27,545 nt of DNA from Promethearchaeota archaeon (GCA_013375495.1 JABXKC010000040.1:1-27545); one strand, 5' to 3'. Positions 1-8,189 are shown, counted from the first letter of the stretch. The notes: generated by a model from the sequence alone, not told the origin. Program-made: numbers and translations.

Positions 1-169
1 ATACGATTAAATTTATGTTAATATCCAAATAATATTAGGGAAGATAAATTCGAAAATTGAAAGGTTTGAGCCTTAATTTATTTCAGGATGTTATTCATAT
101 AAAATTTTTACCCTACTTTACTATGTATACCGAATATTAAAGAAATTTAATTCTAAATATTTCTCGAGG

Positions 170-345
170 TGGGTTCTCTTACCCATAAGACAATCAATAA
201 CAATTATAACAAATCCCAAATTACATATTATAATAATATAAAGAAGCTATCAGAACGGTTTGTACCTATGCAAAAAAAGAAAATGTTTTCTTCTCTAATT
301 AATTATCCATTTCATATATTTATGGCAATTAATAATAGAAATGTG
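170..345 (+). pseudogene. Decayed duplicate of the leader and first codons of the cPGS-like gene
   Basis: Positions 170-279 align without gaps to 4093-4202 upstream of and into the cPGS-like gene, with about ten substitutions. Both copies start abruptly at a TGGGT-loop-ACCCA inverted repeat and both carry an ATG 98 bases later (268 here, 4191 there) followed by MQKKK. Beyond that the match decays, but a shared FHIF motif one residue out of step hints that homology continues to about 345, ending just before the next open frame. The frame stops at 375. I read it as a remnant rather than a gene: most leader substitutions would change amino acids, and nothing downstream resembles a domain. An alternative is a transplanted regulatory leader now sitting in front of the hydrolase remnant. 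Confidence 0.7.
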
Positions 346-356
346 GATTATGTACA

Positions 357-797
357 ATGCCTAAAGCAAAAGTAAATAATATTGAAATTGAGTATGAAAC
401 AATCGGGGACCCGAGTTCAAAACCATTAATATTAATTGCGGGACTCGGAAGCCAACTGTTATCGTGGTCGGATGAGTTGTGCGAAAAATTTGCAAATAAT
501 GGCTTTTTTGTCATCAGATTCGACAATCGAGATGTAGGTATGTCAACTAAATTTGAAGTGGGGGGAATACCAAACTTTGTGGAAATTAGTGCTGTCCATA
601 CTCGTGGAGAGATGCCTGAAGTGCCGTACACTTTGGAGGACATGGCCGATGATGTTATCGATGTCTTGGATGCTCTAAACATGGATAAGACACATGTCTG
701 CGGTGCTTCCATGGGGGGAATGATCGCATAGATTTTAGCATGTAGGCATCTTTCTCGGGTGTTATCTCTTACTGTAATTATGAGTACGACTGGAAAT
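357..797 (+). pseudogene. Truncated alpha/beta hydrolase with nonsense codon
   Basis: The first 124 codons encode the N-terminal half of an alpha/beta-hydrolase: an oxyanion-side stretch ILIAGLGSQ at residues 25-33, a DNRD turn near 56-59, and the nucleophile elbow GASMGG with Ser118. A TAG at 729-731 interrupts the frame where the family usually has Gln after GMIA. Reading on in the same frame gives further family-like sequence (RVLSLTVIMSTTGN) up to about 797, where homology stops inside the 3' end of the amidase on the other strand. Intact relatives are roughly 260-300 residues, so the cap region and the catalytic Asp and His are missing. The natural substrate cannot be told. A short truncated product could still be translated, but it would not be an active hydrolase. 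Confidence 0.8.
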
Positions 798-2235
798 CTG
801 GTCTTCTATCTTGCCATGGAACTAACTTTTCGAATGCTCTAGAGACTTGAAGAACAGTTAATTCATCAAATCTCTTTCCTACAATTTGCATTCCAATTGG
901 TAATCCCTCACTAGACCAACCACAAGGAATTGAAGCTGCTGGATGACCACTTATATTGAAAGGATATGTAAATGACAACCAGCCTAACAATGAGGATCTT
1001 TTTCCATCTATAATTATATTTGATTTCATCGTTTCTCGATCATAAATTCCAGATTTACCTATTTCAAATGCAGGACACGCAACAGTTGGAGTTATTATTA
1101 CATCAAAATCTTTAAGAAGTCTGGAAACATTAATATATATCATTTCTCTTTGAACTTCTGCCATTTTCAGCTCTTCTGAGGAATAGTTCAATCCAATATT
1201 AATAATCTCTACAAAATCAGGATCCAATTTTTCTTTCCATTTCTTCAAAAAAGGTTTAAAAGTGTGACCAAATCCCGATGTCCAAAAAGTCCAGAATAGA
1301 GATTCAGGATTTTTTATTTTAATATTACTTTTATCAACTGACCAGTTTAATGTTTCAAATTTGTGAATAGCTTCTAAAACTGATTTTTCAACTTCAGGAT
1401 CGAGTGCTTCCGCGAATCCTAAGTCTAAAGAATACCCAATTCTTACTTTATTAGGTTTGTCGTCAATTTTTTCTAAATAACTGTAATTTGGTTTAGGCAA
1501 AGAATATCGATCTGAAAAGTGCTCTCCTACCAATACATCTAATAATAATGCAGCATCCTTGACGTACCTCACAATTGGACCTTTATGAACGAATGTGCCA
1601 AGATAACCTAATAATAACATATTACCTTGAGGAACTCGTCCAAAAGTAGGCTTAAATCCATAATTACCACAAAAACAACTTGGAATCCTAATAGATCCTC
1701 CACCATCTGAGCCTATTGCTAGCGGACTCAATCCAGATGCTACAGCTGCTGCTGCTCCACCACTAGATCCACCAGGAGTTCTTTCCAAATTCCAAGGGTT
1801 TTTGGTAACACCGAAAATTAAATTATCTGTTTCTCCCTTGAATCCGAAGGCTGGAGTATTAGTTTTACCTAAAATCACAGCACCAGCATTTCTAGCCCTT
1901 TTTACTATTATATCATCTCTCCGTGGTTTATTATTCTCGAAAATTTTACTACCAAATGTGGTTCGTATCCCCTCTACTTCAGTTTCATCCTTTATAGAGA
2001 TTGGAATTCCATTTAAGGTTCCTAATTTCTCACCTTTTTTTACTCTCTCATCTGCTTCCTTTGCCATCTCTCTTGCTAATTCTAATGTTGGAGTACAATA
2101 TGCGTTGATTACTGGATTAAATCTTTCAATTCTTTCTATGAGCTTCTCTGTAATTTCTTGAGATGTTAACTCTTGGGTTTTAATTTTTTCTGCCATTTCG
2201 CAAGCAGACATATAACAAATATCTTCCTTCTTCAT
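778..2235 (-). CDS. Amidase-signature family amidase
   Basis: This 485-residue protein belongs to the amidase signature family (GatA/FAAH type), which hydrolyses carboxamides to acid and ammonia. The Ser-cisSer-Lys triad is visible: Lys82 in SIKDET, Ser157 in GGSSGG and Ser181 in DGGGSIRIPS, with the Gly-rich core between residues 154 and 190. No signal peptide is seen, so it is probably cytosolic. It is not an obvious GatA, as no GatB or GatC lies nearby; an organic amide is the more likely substrate. Its last five or six codons and stop lie in sequence that, on the plus strand, continues the hydrolase remnant, so the C-terminus appears to have been rebuilt at a deletion or fusion junction near 797. 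The catalytic core is unaffected. It diverges from the antitoxin fragment/GH1 pair. Confidence 0.9.
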   Translation of the reverse strand: MKKEDICYMSACEMAEKIKTQELTSQEITEKLIERIERFNPVINAYCTPTLELAREMAKEADERVKKGEKLGTLNGIPISIKDETEVEGIRTTFGSKIFENNKPRRDDIIVKRARNAGAVILGKTNTPAFGFKGETDNLIFGVTKNPWNLERTPGGSSGGAAAAVASGLSPLAIGSDGGGSIRIPSCFCGNYGFKPTFGRVPQGNMLLLGYLGTFVHKGPIVRYVKDAALLLDVLVGEHFSDRYSLPKPNYSYLEKIDDKPNKVRIGYSLDLGFAEALDPEVEKSVLEAIHKFETLNWSVDKSNIKIKNPESLFWTFWTSGFGHTFKPFLKKWKEKLDPDFVEIINIGLNYSSEELKMAEVQREMIYINVSRLLKDFDVIITPTVACPAFEIGKSGIYDRETMKSNIIIDGKRSSLLGWLSFTYPFNISGHPAASIPCGWSSEGLPIGMQIVGKRFDELTVLQVSRAFEKLVPWQDRRPDFQSYS

Positions 2236-2281
2236 GTTTAAATCTAGAATTTTATATTTTTATTATTATTTTAAGTTTTCT

Positions 2282-2304
2282 GAATTTTCAAGAACAGAAA
2301 ATTC
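2282..2304. promoter_or_regulatory. Perfect 8-bp inverted repeat between divergent genes
   Basis: GAATTTTC at 2282-2289 and GAAAATTC at 2297-2304 form a perfect inverted repeat with a seven-base loop. It lies between the amidase (minus) and the antitoxin fragment/GH1 pair (plus). It could be an operator or a small hairpin. No oligo-T run follows, so a terminator is less likely. In such AT-rich sequence an 8-bp repeat may also be chance. Confidence 0.3.
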
Positions 2305-2375
2305 GGAGGAATTTCTTGTAGCAAATTTTAACTACCAAATAAAATGTTTAGATATGTGTACGTATACATATATAT

Positions 2376-2456
2376 ATGACTTCTAAAAATATCAGTATAA
2401 CTGAAGATGTATACAAGAAGTTAATGATTATTAAAAGGGAGAACGAGATGAAATAA
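2376..2456 (+). pseudogene. Truncated VapB-like antitoxin start
   Basis: An ATG at 2376 opens a 26-codon frame ending TAA at 2454-2456, two bases before the GH1 start. The peptide MTSKNISITEDVYKKL followed by IIKRENE matches the N-terminal pattern of the archaeal VapB-type antitoxin family (DUF217/UPF0330: ISI-E-Y--L---K-E-ES), which is normally about 70-90 residues. It stops exactly where the family would continue with SFSDVI. The rest of the antitoxin and any PIN-domain toxin are absent, so this is a fragment. It may survive as a short upstream frame whose translation delivers ribosomes to the GH1 start. The identification rests on about 24 residues. Confidence 0.6.
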
Positions 2457-2457
2457 A

Positions 2458-3825
2458 ATGAGAGAAATTAAATTTCCTAAAGGATTTGTTTGGGGTACTT
2501 CAACAGCGAGTTATCAGATTGAAGGAGCTTGGAACGAGGATGGTAAGGGAGAAAGCGTGTGGGATGCTATATGTCACACAACAAAAATAATACACAATGG
2601 GGATACTGGCGATATTGCGTGTGATCATTACCATCGATATAAAGAAGACATCAAGTTGATGAAAGAAATGAACCTTCAAGCCTATCGATTTTCGGTGTCG
2701 TGGCCTCGTATTTTTCCAACTGGTAAGGGAAAGATAAATCCCAAAGGAATCGAGTTTTACGATAATTTAATTAACGAGCTAATTGCTAACGACATAGAAC
2801 CGTTCGTCACGCTTTATCATTGGGATTTGCCCCTTGAACTTAATAAAATTGGAGCGTGGGAAAGCCGCGTGGTTGTTGACGCGTTTGTAGATTATGCAAA
2901 GTTCATGTTTGATCATTTTGGAGATCGCGTGAAAAAATGGATTACATTTAACGAGCCACTGGTTTTTGCTGTATGGTTTCACATGCTTGGTCTTTACGGT
3001 AATAAGGATTTGGCTTCGGGACTGAGAACGACACACCTCGTCAATGTAGCGCATGCAAAAACCATAGAAGCATATCGAGATTCTGATAACTCTAATGGTA
3101 TTATTGGCACGACTCTCAATTTAAATTCGGTTTATCCTAAAACGGATTCAAAATTAGATGAGGAAGGAACCCTCATCGTCGATGGTATCACAAATCGCTG
3201 GTTTTTAGATCCCGTCTTTAAGGGTGAATATCCGAGCGATGTTTTAGCTCTTCTCGAGAAATTTTTTAACTTTCCTTCAATTCCAGATGAAGATTTACAA
3301 TTAATGAAAGATAATCTATTGGATTTTTTGGGTATTAATAATTATTCATGTACTCGCGTTAACTTAAAGAGACCTATAAAAAAAATAGGAGACTTCTACA
3401 GGATTCTTTTACCAAGTAAACCTGAAAAAGGAGTTGAAGTGTCAGATACAGGTTGGGAAGTGTATCCAGAGGGGTTATATGATCTTCTTAAACGAGTAGA
3501 CAGAGATTACGATCATCCTCTTATTTATATAACAGAAAATGGGATGGCTTGTAAGGACGAGAAAATTGTTAATAAAGTAGTGCAAGACGACGATCGTTTG
3601 AGTTATCTTCAGCGTTATTTTGAAGCCGCAAATAAGGCTATAAGTGAGGGAGTAAACTTAAAAGGTTATTTTGTTTGGTCATTGATGGATAATTTCGAAT
3701 GGATAGAAGGATATTCCAAGCGTTTTGGGATAATTAGGGTTGATTACGAAACACAAGAAAGAATGTGGAAGAAAAGCTCTCTTTGGTATCGCGATGTGAT
3801 AATGAAAAATGGTTTTAATTTTTAA
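2458..3825 (+). CDS. GH1 family beta-glycosidase
   Basis: This 455-residue protein is a full-length glycoside hydrolase family 1 enzyme, a (beta/alpha)8 barrel that removes beta-linked glucose, galactose or related sugars with retention. The N-terminal signature FVWGTSTASYQIEGAW is at residues 10-25, the acid/base Glu166 lies in TFNEP, the nucleophile Glu360 in ITENG, and the sugar-binding WSLMDNFEW at 407-415. There is no signal peptide, so it probably acts on imported or internal glycosides. A purine-rich GGGAG at about 2437-2441 lies roughly 16 bases upstream, farther than usual, within the antitoxin fragment that ends two bases before the ATG. No sugar transporter is adjacent, so the substrate is unknown. 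Family assignment is secure; beta-glucosidase versus beta-galactosidase cannot be settled here. Confidence 0.93.
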   Translation: MREIKFPKGFVWGTSTASYQIEGAWNEDGKGESVWDAICHTTKIIHNGDTGDIACDHYHRYKEDIKLMKEMNLQAYRFSVSWPRIFPTGKGKINPKGIEFYDNLINELIANDIEPFVTLYHWDLPLELNKIGAWESRVVVDAFVDYAKFMFDHFGDRVKKWITFNEPLVFAVWFHMLGLYGNKDLASGLRTTHLVNVAHAKTIEAYRDSDNSNGIIGTTLNLNSVYPKTDSKLDEEGTLIVDGITNRWFLDPVFKGEYPSDVLALLEKFFNFPSIPDEDLQLMKDNLLDFLGINNYSCTRVNLKRPIKKIGDFYRILLPSKPEKGVEVSDTGWEVYPEGLYDLLKRVDRDYDHPLIYITENGMACKDEKIVNKVVQDDDRLSYLQRYFEAANKAISEGVNLKGYFVWSLMDNFEWIEGYSKRFGIIRVDYETQERMWKKSSLWYRDVIMKNGFNF

Positions 3826-3971
3826 AAATGTGAAATGTTAGAGAAAATATAGCTACAAATAGATCTTAAATAAAATCTTCAAATATTTGTTCTACTTTTT
3901 GAAAAATAGAAAATAGTCTATAAAATTTTCCTAAATTTTATTTTTTGATTAGATGACATATGTTAATTTCT

Positions 3972-4009
3972 ATTGTTTTCTCCTTTAAATATAATAATAG
4001 GAAAACAAT
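3972..4009. promoter_or_regulatory. Inverted repeat enclosing a TATA-like box
   Basis: ATTGTTTTC (3972-3980) and GAAAACAAT (4001-4009) are perfect inverse complements. The loop between them contains TTTAAATA at 3984-3991, a good archaeal box A match. This looks like a promoter flanked by operator half-sites. A start site from this box would lie near 4015-4018, giving a leader of about 175 nt to the cPGS-like start at 4191. A second TATA-like box lies closer, at 4060-4069. Confidence 0.4.
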
Positions 4010-4059
4010 TTATTAATATTTTAGAATCAATCTTATTGAGAAAATTACTAACTATAATA

Positions 4060-4069
4060 TTTATAAATA
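4060..4069 (+). promoter_or_regulatory. TATA-like box for the cPGS-like gene
   Basis: TTTATAAATA matches the archaeal box A. Transcription about 25 bases downstream would start near 4090, at the beginning of the leader that is duplicated at 170. The duplicated block would then correspond closely to the 5' untranslated region. Confidence 0.4.
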
Positions 4070-4092
4070 GATTGAAGTGAATCAATTAAGAA

Positions 4093-4190
4093 TGGGTTGT
4101 CTTACCCATAAGAATATCAATAACTATTATTACCAATCCCAAATTACTTATTATAATAATATAAAGAAGCTATCAGAAGGGTTTGTATCT
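4093..4190 (+). promoter_or_regulatory. Conserved ~100-nt leader (candidate structured 5' UTR)
   Basis: This 98-base stretch is about 90 percent identical, without gaps, to 170-267. It begins with a TGGGT/ACCCA hairpin around a six-base loop, kept in both copies although the loop base differs. AATCCC near 4135-4140 could pair with GGGTTT near 4179-4184 close to the start codon. The frame through it is open and could be read as an N-terminal extension of the NTPase, but the extension is Asn/Tyr-rich, unlike the family, and its substitutions are mostly non-synonymous. I see no match to a riboswitch class I know. Confidence 0.4.
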
Positions 4191-5531
4191 ATGCAGAAAA
4201 AGAAAGTTGTAATTATTGGGGCTTTAGGAATGGATTTCCACATATTTAACACTGTTTTTCGAGACAATGAAGAGTATGAGGTCATTGCGTTCACTATTGC
4301 CGGAGAACAGAATGTTGGAACAACAGAAGAGACTCAAAGGAAATACCCAGCGGAACTAGCGGGTAAATTATATCCAAAGGGAATTCCAATGCTTCCCGAA
4401 GAACATCTCGAAGAAATAATAAAACATCATCAAATTGATGATGTGGTGTTTGCGTATTCTGATGTGTCTCACGAAGAAGTAATGCATAAAGCTTCTCGTG
4501 TGTTGTCGGCTGGGGCAAATTATAGATTAATTTCTGGAAAGTTTACTCAAATTAAATCTAATAAACCCGTTGTTGCTATATGTGCAGTGAGAACTGGATG
4601 CGGTAAAAGCCAAGTTTCTAGAGCAACTTATCGGTATTTAATGAGTAAAGGATTTAAAGTTGTAGCAGTAAGAGAACCAATGCCTTATGGAGATCTAATA
4701 AAACAAAATGTCATGCGATTTGAAAAGTACGAAGATTTAGATAAATACGATTGCACAATTGAAGAACGAGAGGAATACGAACCTTACATTGAGCAGGGCC
4801 TTGTTATCTATTCTGGAGTTGACTACGAAAAAATCGTAAGACAAGCAGAAAAAGAGGCGGATGTTATAATTTTCGACGGTGGAAACAACGAACTTTCGTT
4901 TTATATACCAGATTTACTCTTTATCGTAGTAGATCCATTAAGACCGGGACACGAAATGAAATATCATCCTGGTGAGGTTAACGCACGATCTGCTAATGCA
5001 TTTGTAATTAACAAGATGAATAGTTCTAAACCAGAAGACGTTAAAATTGTTGAGGCGAATCTAGACGAGCTAAATCCTCTTGCGACGAAAATTTATACTA
5101 ATTCTGTGGTAACTGTAGAAGGAAATCAGGATTTGAAGGGCAAAAAGGTGATCGTTGTAGAAGATGGACCAACTTTAACGCACGGAAGCATGTCTTACGG
5201 CGCGGGTTTTGTTGCCGCAACCAATAGTGGAGCAATTATCATCGATCCTAAGCCGTACATCACGGGTACAATGAAAAAGGTGTTCGAAGAATTTCCACAC
5301 ATTACTGAAATCGTCCCAGCAATGGGATATAATGACCAACAGATTAAAGACATGGAAGATACATTAAATAAAGCGGAAGCTGAAGTTATTATTGATGGTA
5401 GTCCGATAGACCTCGCAAAATTAATAAAAAGTAACAAACCAATTGTAAGAGTCAGCTACGATATCGAGGCTATAAAATCTCCAACAATCGAAGAAGTCCT
5501 TGATTATTTTATCAAAAAACATTTAAAATAA
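4191..5531 (+). CDS. Cyclic 2,3-diphosphoglycerate synthetase-like P-loop protein (COG2403-type)
   Basis: I place the start at ATG 4191 (446 residues). The open frame extends to 4077, but the family begins right here with a Rossmann-like VVIIGALG at residues 6-13, and the upstream part is the duplicated leader. A P-loop RTGCGKS lies at 134-140, followed by a CTP/ATP-ligase-like domain with VREPMPYGD near 160-170. The described methanogen enzyme CpgS makes cyclic 2,3-diphosphoglycerate from 2,3-diphosphoglycerate and ATP. Relatives in non-methanogens are usually annotated only as predicted GTPases, so the reaction here is uncertain. The genes at 5565 and 6415 follow with short gaps and are probably co-transcribed. 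Family membership is well supported; function is not. Confidence 0.75.
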   Translation: MQKKKVVIIGALGMDFHIFNTVFRDNEEYEVIAFTIAGEQNVGTTEETQRKYPAELAGKLYPKGIPMLPEEHLEEIIKHHQIDDVVFAYSDVSHEEVMHKASRVLSAGANYRLISGKFTQIKSNKPVVAICAVRTGCGKSQVSRATYRYLMSKGFKVVAVREPMPYGDLIKQNVMRFEKYEDLDKYDCTIEEREEYEPYIEQGLVIYSGVDYEKIVRQAEKEADVIIFDGGNNELSFYIPDLLFIVVDPLRPGHEMKYHPGEVNARSANAFVINKMNSSKPEDVKIVEANLDELNPLATKIYTNSVVTVEGNQDLKGKKVIVVEDGPTLTHGSMSYGAGFVAATNSGAIIIDPKPYITGTMKKVFEEFPHITEIVPAMGYNDQQIKDMEDTLNKAEAEVIIDGSPIDLAKLIKSNKPIVRVSYDIEAIKSPTIEEVLDYFIKKHLK

Positions 5532-5564
5532 TCATTTTTTAATTCTAATATCTCTTAAATAAAG

Positions 5565-6392
5565 GTGGAAAAAATTACACAAAATCACAAAATAACAATT
5601 TATTATTTTTCAGGCACAGGAAACTCATTGCATATGGCCAAATGTCTTAAAGAAAAGCTTAATGAATGTGAACTTATACCGATTGCGGGTCTTATAAACC
5701 AAAATTCTATACTCGCCACATCAGAAAAAGTTGGTTTTGTTTTTCCAGTGTACTCTTGGGGTCTACCTAAAATTGTCTATGATTTTATTGAGAAAATAGA
5801 TTTAAGTAATGCAAAATATATATTTGCTGTTACCACTATGGGAGGTTTTTCCAAGCAGTACGTAGCGCCGCTGCTGGTTAAGTTATTGAAACCAAAAAAC
5901 AAAGAACTTAATGCTGCCTACAACTTAAGAATATATTCAAATAACATATGGGGCTCAAAACGAATCAACCCCCTTCCTACAAAAGAAAAAGGAGATAAGA
6001 GAATAAAGAAAGCTAAATTAAAGCTAGAAAAAATTGCTGAAATAATTCGTAATAATCAGAAAGGTAAGGTAAGGAAAGGCTCTGTTTACCCAATGAAGGA
6101 TGATTATTTCTCTTTTATCAACGAAGTAAATACTATGGATGAAAAGTATTATGTAGATGAAAACTGTAATGGTTGTGGAATCTGTCAACAAATCTGTCCC
6201 GTCGATAATATAAAACTCGTAAATGAAAAACCTGAGTGGCAACATAAATGTCAAATGTGCACAGGGTGTCTCCATTATTGTCCCCAAAAAGCTATTCAAT
6301 GGGGTGAATATACTTTGGGTAGGGAGAGATACAATCATCCTTATATAAAAGTGAAAGAATTAATTAATCAAAAACAAGTATTGTCAAAATGA
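5565..6392 (+). CDS. EFR1-type flavodoxin/2[4Fe-4S] ferredoxin fusion
   Basis: This 275-residue protein joins an N-terminal flavodoxin-like domain, with the FMN phosphate loop FSGTGNS at residues 15-21 and a [10 protein letters not shown] loop at 59-68, to a C-terminal pair of [4Fe-4S] motifs: Cys201/204/207 with Cys211, and Cys229/232/235 with Cys239. Such EFR1-family proteins carry electrons between ferredoxin and flavin in the cytoplasm of anaerobes. The start is GTG: an in-frame stop lies three codons upstream and no ATG occurs before the FMN loop. AAAGG lies almost on the start codon, so initiation is unusual. It follows the cPGS-like gene by 33 bases and precedes the MDR gene by 22, suggesting one transcript. 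The partner enzyme is unknown. Confidence 0.85.
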   Translation: MEKITQNHKITIYYFSGTGNSLHMAKCLKEKLNECELIPIAGLINQNSILATSEKVGFVFPVYSWGLPKIVYDFIEKIDLSNAKYIFAVTTMGGFSKQYVAPLLVKLLKPKNKELNAAYNLRIYSNNIWGSKRINPLPTKEKGDKRIKKAKLKLEKIAEIIRNNQKGKVRKGSVYPMKDDYFSFINEVNTMDEKYYVDENCNGCGICQQICPVDNIKLVNEKPEWQHKCQMCTGCLHYCPQKAIQWGEYTLGRERYNHPYIKVKELINQKQVLSK

Positions 6393-6414
6393 TTTAACCA
6401 TTAGAGGAATAATT

Positions 6415-7422
6415 ATGAAAGCGATTATATTTACAAAATATGGCCCTCCAGATGTTCTTAAGCTCAAGGAAGTAGAAAAACCTACTCCCAAGGACAATGA
6501 AGTATTAATAAAAATACATGCAGCAACAGTAACTATGGGGGATTGTGAAATACGAAGTCTTAAATTCTATTTCTTGTTGAGGTTCCTCATGCGATTAGTA
6601 ATTGGTATCAGAAGACCAAGAAAAAAATACTCTATACTAGGACAGGAGTTAGCTGGAGAAATTGAAGCAGTAGGTAATAATGTTAAACTGTTTAAGAAAG
6701 GGGACCAAGTTTTAGCTAGTACCGGATTTCATTTTGGTGGTTATGCTGAGTACGTATGTCTACCTGAAGAAGGGAAGGAAGGTTTGGCTGTGTTTCTAAA
6801 ACCTGACAATATGACCTATGAAGAGGCTGCCGCCGTTCCTATTGGGGGCCTTGAGGCATTGCATTATCTAAGAAAAGCAAATATTCAGAAAGGACAAACC
6901 GTTCTTATCAATGGATCCTCTGGAAGTATAGGCACTTTTGCGATACAGCTTGCCAAGTACTATGGGGCAGAAGTTACCGGAGTAGGCAATCCCAAGAGTT
7001 TAGAAGTGATGAAATCTATAGGAGCAGATAAGGTCATTGATTACACTCAAGAAGATTTCACCAAAAGCGGTGAGACCTATGATGTTATTTTTGATGTCAT
7101 AGGTAAGAGTCCGTTTTCAAGTTGCGTAGGTTCGCTAAATAATAATGGAATTTACCTTTTAGCTAATCCGAAGATCTCATTGATTAACCGAGAGAAAAGG
7201 GCTTCAAGGAAAACCGACAAGAAATACATAAGTGGAACCATGGATTCCACAACCGAAAGGAGTGAAGATTTACAATTCCTCAAAAAGCTTATTGAGGCAG
7301 GGAAGCTGAAAACAGTCATAGATAGACGATATCCGTTAGAAAAAATGGTCGAGGCTCATACATATGTTGAAACTGGACAGAAAACGGGAAATGTAGTAAT
7401 TCGAGTAGAGACTGGAGCATAA
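6415..7422 (+). CDS. Zinc-less MDR family NAD(P)-dependent oxidoreductase (quinone reductase-like)
   Basis: This 335-residue protein is a medium-chain dehydrogenase/reductase. A GroES-like N-terminal half (residues 1-125) is followed by a Rossmann half with NGSSGSIG around 166-173 as the nucleotide-binding loop. The structural-zinc cysteine cluster and the Cys/His/Glu catalytic zinc ligands of alcohol dehydrogenases are not visible, which places it with quinone or enoyl reductases (Qor/zeta-crystallin type). NADPH is the usual donor in that group; the substrate cannot be read from sequence. GAGGA at 6404-6408 lies seven bases before the ATG. It is likely co-transcribed with the EFR1 protein. 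Confidence 0.85.
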   Translation: MKAIIFTKYGPPDVLKLKEVEKPTPKDNEVLIKIHAATVTMGDCEIRSLKFYFLLRFLMRLVIGIRRPRKKYSILGQELAGEIEAVGNNVKLFKKGDQVLASTGFHFGGYAEYVCLPEEGKEGLAVFLKPDNMTYEEAAAVPIGGLEALHYLRKANIQKGQTVLINGSSGSIGTFAIQLAKYYGAEVTGVGNPKSLEVMKSIGADKVIDYTQEDFTKSGETYDVIFDVIGKSPFSSCVGSLNNNGIYLLANPKISLINREKRASRKTDKKYISGTMDSTTERSEDLQFLKKLIEAGKLKTVIDRRYPLEKMVEAHTYVETGQKTGNVVIRVETGA

Positions 7423-7525
7423 TAAATAGTAAATCTGATAGTTAGCCCTATATATTCTTCCGACATAAGTGTTACTTAATATATTATCCTTTATTTTATA
7501 TTTTGTATAAAATGAGGGAAAAAAA

Positions 7526-8089
7526 ATGGAAAAAGCCAAAATATTAATTGCATATGGAACTCGTTATGGCGCGACAGCTAGTACCTCAGAAGAAATTGCC
7601 AAAGTTCTCAAAAGTGAAGGATTTGAGGTAAAAGTTGTAAATCTCAAAAAAGAGAAAGTTAAAAATATCACAAATTTTGGCCTTGTTATTATTGGCAGTG
7701 GCATGAAAATGGAGATGTGGACGAGTGAAGCGAAAGCTTTTTTAAAGAAGTTTAGTGATGATCTCAAGAAAAAGAAAGTGGTAATTTTCGTGTCATCAGG
7801 CGGACGGGCGCTTATGGAACATAAAGGAGAACACGATGAAATTGAGAGAATAACTAAAAAATACCTTGAAGATAAAGCTTCTAAATATGGTTTGAATCCA
7901 ATATCGATGACCATGTTTGGAGGTGTTTGGGATTATAATCAGATTTCTAAAATTTTTAGAAAATTCTTGGAAGCAGAGAAAGAAAATTTTATCGCGGCAG
8001 GAATTAAAGAAACAGAGCCAGGAGTCTACGATACTAGAAATTGGGATGAGATACGTAAATGGGCTAAAGAGTTAGCTAATAAGATTTAA
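7526..8089 (+). CDS. Flavodoxin-domain protein
   Basis: This 187-residue protein has a flavodoxin fold. The FMN phosphate loop is YGTRYGATAST at residues 10-20, followed by the VIIGSGMKMEMW loop around 54-65 and a VIFVSSGG strand near 85-93. It resembles the HemG/FldA-like flavodoxin-domain group seen in anaerobic archaea, with a short C-terminal helical tail ending in an EIRKWAKEL helix. It probably shuttles electrons, but its partners are unknown; the AOR downstream and the EFR1 gene upstream are candidates by proximity only. GAGGG at 7514-7518 sits seven bases before the ATG. A 12-base oligo-T run after the gene suggests a separate transcript from the AOR cluster. Confidence 0.8.
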   Translation: MEKAKILIAYGTRYGATASTSEEIAKVLKSEGFEVKVVNLKKEKVKNITNFGLVIIGSGMKMEMWTSEAKAFLKKFSDDLKKKKVVIFVSSGGRALMEHKGEHDEIERITKKYLEDKASKYGLNPISMTMFGGVWDYNQISKIFRKFLEAEKENFIAAGIKETEPGVYDTRNWDEIRKWAKELANKI

Positions 8090-8114
8090 AACTCTCCTTT
8101 AAGATTAAAATAGC

Positions 8115-8126
8115 TTTTTTTTTTTT
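8115..8126 (+). terminator. Oligo-T terminator after the flavodoxin gene
   Basis: A run of twelve T lies 26 bases after the flavodoxin stop codon. Archaeal RNA polymerase terminates at such runs without needing a hairpin. It separates this gene from the AOR operon. Confidence 0.6.
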
Positions 8127-8181
8127 ATTGATTAAAAGAATATTTCATGTTTTCTTTTTTATATTTTTTACTTAAAAATCG

Positions 8182-8189
8182 TTTAAATA
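8182..8189 (+). promoter_or_regulatory. TATA-like box for the AOR operon
   Basis: TTTAAATA matches the archaeal box A. A start site about 25 bases downstream (near 8212) would give a leader of about 65 nt to the AOR start at 8278. A purine-rich AGGAAAG lies at about 8260-8266. Confidence 0.4.

Noticed and set aside
1..167. Possible end of a gene from outside the window
   Set aside because: No open frame in either direction gives a protein-like sequence; left unassigned.
169..375. A 68-codon frame read as a small gene
   Set aside because: It begins within the duplicated leader, matches the cPGS gene start only partially, and has no domain; better explained as a decayed copy.
329..712. Minus-strand 127-codon frame opposite the hydrolase remnant
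   Set aside because: Antisense shadow of the hydrolase coding frame, with no recognisable motif.
1802..2161. Plus-strand 119-codon hydrophobic frame inside the amidase gene
   Set aside because: Antisense of conserved amidase codons; the hydrophobicity is a by-product of the opposite strand.
2779..3054. Minus-strand 91-codon frame inside the GH1 gene
   Set aside because: Lies wholly antisense to a conserved GH1 segment including the acid/base Glu; a shadow.
4077..4190. N-terminal 38-residue extension of the cPGS-like protein
   Set aside because: Unlike the family, Asn/Tyr-rich, mostly non-synonymous changes against its copy; the family start fits ATG 4191.
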